Shown: in pieces, positions 60,459 through 64,000 of the stretch
Layout of the letters: each line of letters starts with the position of its first letter
How positions within the stretch are numbered: position 1 is the stretch's first letter
Assembly (NCBI GenBank): GCA_964623515.1
Contig: CAZURV010000002.1
Location: 84,404 to 148,403, forward strand
Direction of reading: 5' to 3'
DNA: 64,000 nt
Source of the DNA: RUG714 sp964623515
GTDB lineage: Bacteria; Bacillota; Clostridia; Oscillospirales; Acutalibacteraceae
The notes under the pieces: model-generated
Seen by the model: only the letters and a program-made list of their open reading frames with translations
Databases searched by the model: none
What the model was told of the DNA's origin: nothing
Translations under genes and position numbers: made by a program

Positions 60459-61661
60459 ATGATTTTAAAGTCAAAACAATTCGGAAGATTTATCAAATCA
60501 AGCCGCGGGAAGATACTTTTATCATTGATAATCGTTTCCTTACTGTTAATATCCACAATTGCAGTGTTTGCATTTGCAAACGCTCCGCATGAGGTTACGA
60601 TTCTTGACGGAACTAAACATATCAGTATTATGACGAACAGCGACGATCCGGAAGAAATTCTGGCATCACAGGGCATCTTGCTCGGAGAGAATGATGTGCT
60701 GGATCAGTCGCAGTTTAATATGGATAATTCTGTTTTGCTTATAAAGAGAGAGATGAAAATCAAGCTTGACGACGGAAACAGCGCCGTTGAAAAAACAGTT
60801 GTTGCCCGCACGGTGAAAGACGTCCTTTCCTATCTTTGTCTCGGAGTGGAAAAAAATGATGTTGTTGAGCCATCGCTTAACACCGTTGTTGCTGACGGCG
60901 ATACGGTTAAGTATATAAAAGCGGGAACGGCCCAGCTGTATGTAGACGATAAAACCACAACCGTTATAACGTCTGATAAAACCGTAAGTGAAATTTTAGA
61001 AGAAAACAATGTTTCGTTGAGTTCGGACGACGAAGTCTCGCCGGATTTGGATACTGTTGTAAAAGATGGCGGAAAGATTGTTGTTTCCCGCGTAACTTAC
61101 AAACAGGAAAGTGAAACCGTCAAACTGAAATACAAGACGGTAACAAAAACAGATTCGTCCATGGCAGAGGGGAAAACAGTTGTTCAGACCGCAGGAGCGG
61201 ACGGAGAAAAACAGTTGGTTTATCAAATAAAATATGTTAACGGAAAAACGACCGGTGAAAAAAAGCTTACCAATGAAAAAATAATAAAGGAAGCGGTTAA
61301 CAGAGTTGTTATAAAAGGGACGGCGAAAGCAGTTTCGGTTAATTCCAGCAAAACGGCAGGCACAACTGCATCGGGACTTAAATATTCAGCTAAATATACA
61401 GGCATTGCTTCTGCGTATACGGCGCCTTCGGGAGCGGTAACCGCAAGCGGCTTAAAAGCAGGTGTGGGCAGAGTCGGCGTTAATCCGAATATTATTCCTT
61501 ACGGAACAAAGCTTTATATTACAGGATACGGATATGCTGTTGCCGCAGACACCGGATGGGGCGTAAACGGCGGTGGAAGGCTTGTCGATGTGTTTTTTAA
61601 TACAGAGAATGAGTGTGTTCAATGGGGGCTGAAAAATGTAACGGTTTATGTCCTCAAATAA
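60459..61661 (+). CDS. YabE-like cell-wall protein: DUF348, G5 and 3D domains
   Basis: 400 aa from ATG 60459 with AAAGGAG upstream; the frame open from 60426 starts at the transcription start and is rejected. One N-terminal membrane/signal helix (about 22-42), two DUF348 repeats (about 45-105 and 155-210), a G5 domain (about 215-290) and a C-terminal 3D domain with its Asp motifs AADTG and VDVFF (about 360-395). Relatives (YabE, resuscitation-factor-like lytic proteins) remodel peptidoglycan. WalR-type sites lie upstream. Confidence 0.9.
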   Translation: MILKSKQFGRFIKSSRGKILLSLIIVSLLLISTIAVFAFANAPHEVTILDGTKHISIMTNSDDPEEILASQGILLGENDVLDQSQFNMDNSVLLIKREMKIKLDDGNSAVEKTVVARTVKDVLSYLCLGVEKNDVVEPSLNTVVADGDTVKYIKAGTAQLYVDDKTTTVITSDKTVSEILEENNVSLSSDDEVSPDLDTVVKDGGKIVVSRVTYKQESETVKLKYKTVTKTDSSMAEGKTVVQTAGADGEKQLVYQIKYVNGKTTGEKKLTNEKIIKEAVNRVVIKGTAKAVSVNSSKTAGTTASGLKYSAKYTGIASAYTAPSGAVTASGLKAGVGRVGVNPNIIPYGTKLYITGYGYAVAADTGWGVNGGGRLVDVFFNTENECVQWGLKNVTVYVLK

Positions 61662-61674
61662 AATTGATAAATCA

Positions 61675-61708
61675 ATCGGGTTTCGGTTTGTCCGAAACCC
61701 GATTTTTC
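61675..61708 (+). terminator. Terminator after the G5/3D gene
   Basis: A 12-bp perfect stem (ATCGGGTTTCGG at 61675-61686 and complement at 61692-61703), 5-base loop, followed by TTTTT. Confidence 0.88.
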
Positions 61709-61798
61709 TTGCATGTGAAAAGAGAATATGTTATTCTAAACTTATAACAAAAATTCGGTTTAATCTTTAAACCACAGACTGGTTTGTCCGGAGGAAGT

Positions 61799-62074
61799 AT
61801 GGATTACGACATTGATAAAGTTATTGTGCTCGAAGACGAACTCGGAAACGAGGTTGAAATAGAATATATTGACTCCGCTGTTGTTGACGGAGAAAAATAT
61901 GCTATGTTTATGCCTCTTGAAAACGATGACGATGAAGTCGTGATTATGCGATACGACAATGTTTCCGAAGAATATGACAGTTTTGTTCCTGTGGAGGATA
62001 TGACGATTTGCGAAAGGGTTTACAACGTACTGCGCGAAAAATACAACTCGGGCAAAGATGTCTCTCACCGCTAA
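61799..62074 (+). CDS. DUF1292 family protein
   Basis: 91 aa from ATG 61799; GGAGGA sits immediately upstream, so the TTG frame at 61784 is not used. Acidic, with the DUF1292 pattern VIVLEDELGNEVEIEYIDS, then YAMFMPLENDDDEVVIMRY. Members sit near the yrzL/ruvX locus in many Firmicutes; function unknown. The stop codon falls inside the head hairpin of repeat copy D. Confidence 0.85.
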   Translation: MDYDIDKVIVLEDELGNEVEIEYIDSAVVDGEKYAMFMPLENDDDEVVIMRYDNVSEEYDSFVPVEDMTICERVYNVLREKYNSGKDVSHR

Positions 62075-62176
62075 AGCGGCGGATGCCGGGTTTTAAAGTA
62101 GCGAAGGGAGACAAAGCGCTCTTGCTTTCTCAGACAACGAACGCGCCGTCCTTTGGGGCCGCGTTGAATAACGGAA
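62060..62176 (+). repeat. Dispersed intergenic repeat, copy D
   Basis: GATGT, head hairpin CCGCTAAAGCGG, TTTTAAAGTAGCGAAGGG, CAAA, CTCAGACAACGA and TTGAATAACGG: the same block order as copies A-C and closest to C. The head supplies the TAA stop of the DUF1292 gene. Confidence 0.6.
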
Positions 62177-62233
62177 AAAGCCCCTTTTTAAAACGAAGCT
62201 TGATGATTTGGATAAATTTACAGGAGGCCGCTG

Positions 62234-62548
62234 ATGAGCTGGAAATGTGATAAATGTCATAAAAGATATGAGGACAGTGTTGTCCCTGCCAAGATACAGG
62301 GATTTAAATTTTGCGGAAATTGTCTTTTGGACAACAATGCAGAAACGCTTAAAGTAAACGAAAAAAACAAAAAGAAAAAAGCAAGAATCATTTTTATTGC
62401 CGCTGCTGTTATTTTCGGGGTTTGCATTGCAGCAGGAGTGGTTTTGTTTAAGGCGGATATGCATCTTGCAATACCAATTTGGACTGCCGGGTTTGTTGCC
62501 GCAGTTGTGCTGTCGGCGATAGGCGAAGCTGTCGAAAAAAGGAAATAA
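62234..62548 (+). CDS. Zinc-ribbon membrane protein of unknown function
   Basis: 104 aa. An N-terminal zinc ribbon (CDKCHKRYED ... FCGNCLLD, CxxC at about 5-8 and 27-30), a Lys-rich linker and two membrane helices (about 50-70 and 76-96). AGGAGG lies 6 bases before the ATG. Small ribbon-plus-helix proteins of this kind are common in Clostridia and uncharacterised. Confidence 0.75.
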   Translation: MSWKCDKCHKRYEDSVVPAKIQGFKFCGNCLLDNNAETLKVNEKNKKKKARIIFIAAAVIFGVCIAAGVVLFKADMHLAIPIWTAGFVAAVVLSAIGEAVEKRK

Positions 62549-62572
62549 AGAGAAAGCGCATATAAACGGGAA

Positions 62573-62609
62573 ACCGGCATCTCGGTTGGAAGATGCCGGT
62601 CTTTTTTTT
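62573..62609 (+). terminator. Terminator after the zinc-ribbon gene
   Basis: ACCGGCATCT/AGATGCCGGT 10-bp stem (62573-62582 and 62591-62600), followed by CTTTTTTTT. Confidence 0.9.
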
Positions 62610-62839
62610 GTTATATGGCAGCAGTAAATTGCTTTTTGGCTGTTTTGCAAAAAGCGTTTACCGAAGTGCAGAGATGTTTAATGCCACCTCCATTCTTTCC
62701 GCGCACAACAAAGGAACTTTCTGCATGATTGTTTTTGCTTTAGTGTTTCGGTTCAACAATAATGGTATTTTCACTGAAAGGAAGATCGTTTTTTGTGTCG
62801 TATAAAAAAGAAAGAGGTGATAATATTTCGGGGGCATTT

Positions 62840-62960
62840 GACTTCCGTTTATGGCAACGGTGCGGTGCGCCGGTCTAAAACGAATCCTTCGTATTTGCTT
62901 TTCAGGAGCAGGGCATTTGTTTCGGAGCAGTTCCTGCGATAGGCTTTTCGCTTTTTCGTA
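62840..62960 (+). repeat. Possible fifth, diverged copy of the dispersed repeat
   Basis: CCGTTTATGGCAACGG head-like hairpin, TCTAAAACGAA, TTTGCTTTTCAGGAGC show partial agreement in order with copy B, but the GAATAAC tail is absent. The 500-base gap 62610-63113 otherwise holds no gene I can support. Confidence 0.3.
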
Positions 62961-63113
62961 TCTGTAAAACAAAACGCAAGGATTATAAAGCGATGAAAAA
63001 GATTGCGGCAAAGTCACGGTCATATAGTTTGCTTTCAAAATCATTACTATGATTATATACGAAAATATGAATATTTCAATTTTAAAAGGAAAGACTCCTA
63101 TTGAGGTGGAAAT

Positions 63114-63800
63114 ATGAAGATATTTAAAGAATTTATAGCAATAACCCTTGTTGTCGCGGTTTTCGGTTTGGGCCTCACGGCAATTATCCATGATGATTAC
63201 AGCGTTATTCCAACTCTTTCACAAGTCGGTTCAACCGGAAGCGAAGTGCGGGAAATACAAAGCGTTCTCAAAAAACTGGGGTACTATAAAGGAACGGTTG
63301 ATGGAATTTACGGAAGCCAAACCAAAAATGCTGTGCGGACTTTTCAAAAAGACTGCGGACTCACACAGGACGGCGTGTGCGGAGCGAAAACTTTGCTTTA
63401 TCTCGGATTAGACAGCGGAGAAGAATTAAGTTCTGCAGGAGGTTATTCAAGTAATGATGTTGCGTTGCTGGCAAAAGTCATTTCCGCAGAAGCGCGTGGC
63501 GAAAGTTATATTGGCCAAGTTGCAGTAGGCGCAGTTGTGCTTAACAGGGTCGCGCATTCGTCGTTTCCGAATACGATATCGGAAGTAATCTATCAATCCG
63601 GAGCATTTTCGGCCGTCGTTGATTCGAATTGGTCGGCGGCAGTAACGGACAGCGCTAAGAAAGCCGCGGTGGACGCAATTAACGGATGGGATCCTACCGG
63701 GGGAGCAATATATTATTATAACCCTTCAAAAACGAATGATAAATGGATAAGAACACGCGAGGTTATAACAACAATCGGGAGCCACGTTTTTGCAAGATAA
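63114..63800 (+). CDS. sleB: Spore cortex-lytic enzyme-like hydrolase (SleB family)
   Basis: 228 aa. N-terminal signal/anchor (about 5-26), a PG_binding_1 domain (about 38-98, GSEVREIQSVLKKLGYYKG) and a Hydrolase_2/SleB domain (about 113-228) with catalytic Glu 126 in ISAEARGE. SleB is a lytic transglycosylase that depolymerises cortex peptidoglycan at germination; vegetative homologues such as CwlJ exist. GAGGTG precedes the ATG. Monocistronic; no sigma-G promoter could be assigned. Confidence 0.88.
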   Translation: MKIFKEFIAITLVVAVFGLGLTAIIHDDYSVIPTLSQVGSTGSEVREIQSVLKKLGYYKGTVDGIYGSQTKNAVRTFQKDCGLTQDGVCGAKTLLYLGLDSGEELSSAGGYSSNDVALLAKVISAEARGESYIGQVAVGAVVLNRVAHSSFPNTISEVIYQSGAFSAVVDSNWSAAVTDSAKKAAVDAINGWDPTGGAIYYYNPSKTNDKWIRTREVITTIGSHVFAR

Positions 63801-63803
63801 ATT

Positions 63804-63832
63804 TAAAAGCAGGAATTATTCCTGCTTTTATA
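63804..63832 (+). terminator. Terminator after the SleB-like gene
   Basis: AAAAGCAGGAA/TTCCTGCTTTT stem with a 3-base loop, followed by ATATATT, directly after the stop. Confidence 0.65.
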
Positions 63833-63945
63833 TATTAATTACATTATTATTGATTATGAGTGTTAAAGAAAAAAGTGAAATTAGTGAAACACCTGGAGGC
63901 GTTTACAGTTTATTCAAAAATTTTATAAAATTTGATAAATAATTA

Positions 63946-63973
63946 TTGACAAACGCATAGATTGTGATATAAT
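63946..63973 (+). promoter_or_regulatory. Promoter of a gene beyond the right edge
   Basis: Perfect TTGACA (63946-63951), 16-base spacer, perfect TATAAT (63968-63973). The transcript begins near 63980 with GCGCTC/GAGCGC that can form a hairpin at its 5' end before the window ends. Confidence 0.75.
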
Positions 63974-64000
63974 ATACGAGCGCTCAAAAAGAGAGCGCGC

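Noticed and set aside
62658..63191. 177-codon minus-strand frame opposite the SleB-like gene start
   Set aside because: It runs antisense across the SleB-like signal peptide and upstream region, has no ribosome binding site and has no recognisable protein features.

Overview
The window is a chromosomal segment of a low-to-mid GC Gram-positive bacterium, most likely a spore-forming member of the Clostridia (Oscillospirales/Ruminococcaceae-like). The evidence is Clostridia-type gene content (YerC/HisR-type TrpR-like regulator, HisZ-dependent short HisG, RemB, Jag, YidD, DUF1292, SleB-like and SpoIIQ-like proteins), strong AGGAGG ribosome binding sites and consensus sigma-A promoters. It contains the replication origin neighbourhood. 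To the left of dnaA the rpmH-rnpA-yidD-yidC-jag-mnmE-mnmG-rsmG block and parAB-serS run leftward. To the right, dnaA-dnaN-yaaA-recF-remB-gyrB-gyrA run rightward. The genes therefore diverge from an AT-rich region around 34.3-36.3 kb.

Region by region (kb). 0-4.9: a leftward operon for a heterodimeric ABC exporter and an RluA-type pseudouridine synthase, with the start of an unknown gene running off the left edge. 5-7.6: a sodium:solute symporter behind a T-box-like leader, and an HD-domain protein. 8.1-17.3: a small unknown DNA-binding-like protein, then a TrpR-like regulator heading a complete histidine biosynthesis operon (hisZ-G-D-C-B-H-A-F-IE plus a PHP histidinol phosphatase). 17.3-24.1: a TetR regulator with an ABC efflux pair, an M20 peptidase, an FrhB-like iron-sulfur protein, an AlaX editing protein and a membrane protein. 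24.2-45.2: the origin block described above, ending with a LytR-CpsA-Psr protein. 45.4-50.4: leftward housekeeping genes (sirtuin, mntP, flavin reductase, lipoprotein, hisS, mgsA). 50.5-55.1: the cell-shape operon mreB-mreC-mreD-PBP2. 55.5-64: a sugar-phosphate transferase, cyclase, SpoIIQ-like M23 protein, SerA, a YabE-like G5/3D protein, small conserved proteins and a SleB-like cortex hydrolase.

The histidine genes would work as one autoregulated unit: a consensus promoter in front of the TrpR-like gene carries an inverted repeat in its spacer. ParA, ParB and SerRS share one transcript whose promoter touches a parS palindrome; a second, perfect parS lies inside mnmG. Envelope functions (Mre/PBP2, LCP, M23, 3D, SleB) cluster on the right half, and two WalR-type direct repeats lie ahead of the 3D-domain gene.

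Least explained by known genes: (i) a consensus promoter at 27.25 kb that fires into a roughly 330-base ORF-free region full of hairpins; (ii) a family of about 110-base dispersed intergenic repeats (four clear copies, a possible fifth); (iii) a T-box-like leader whose tRNA-acceptor-binding bulge looks mutated; (iv) TTAACAAT repeats between dnaA and dnaN. No tRNA, rRNA, CRISPR array, insertion sequence or prophage was seen. All assignments come from reading the sequence; no database search was run.
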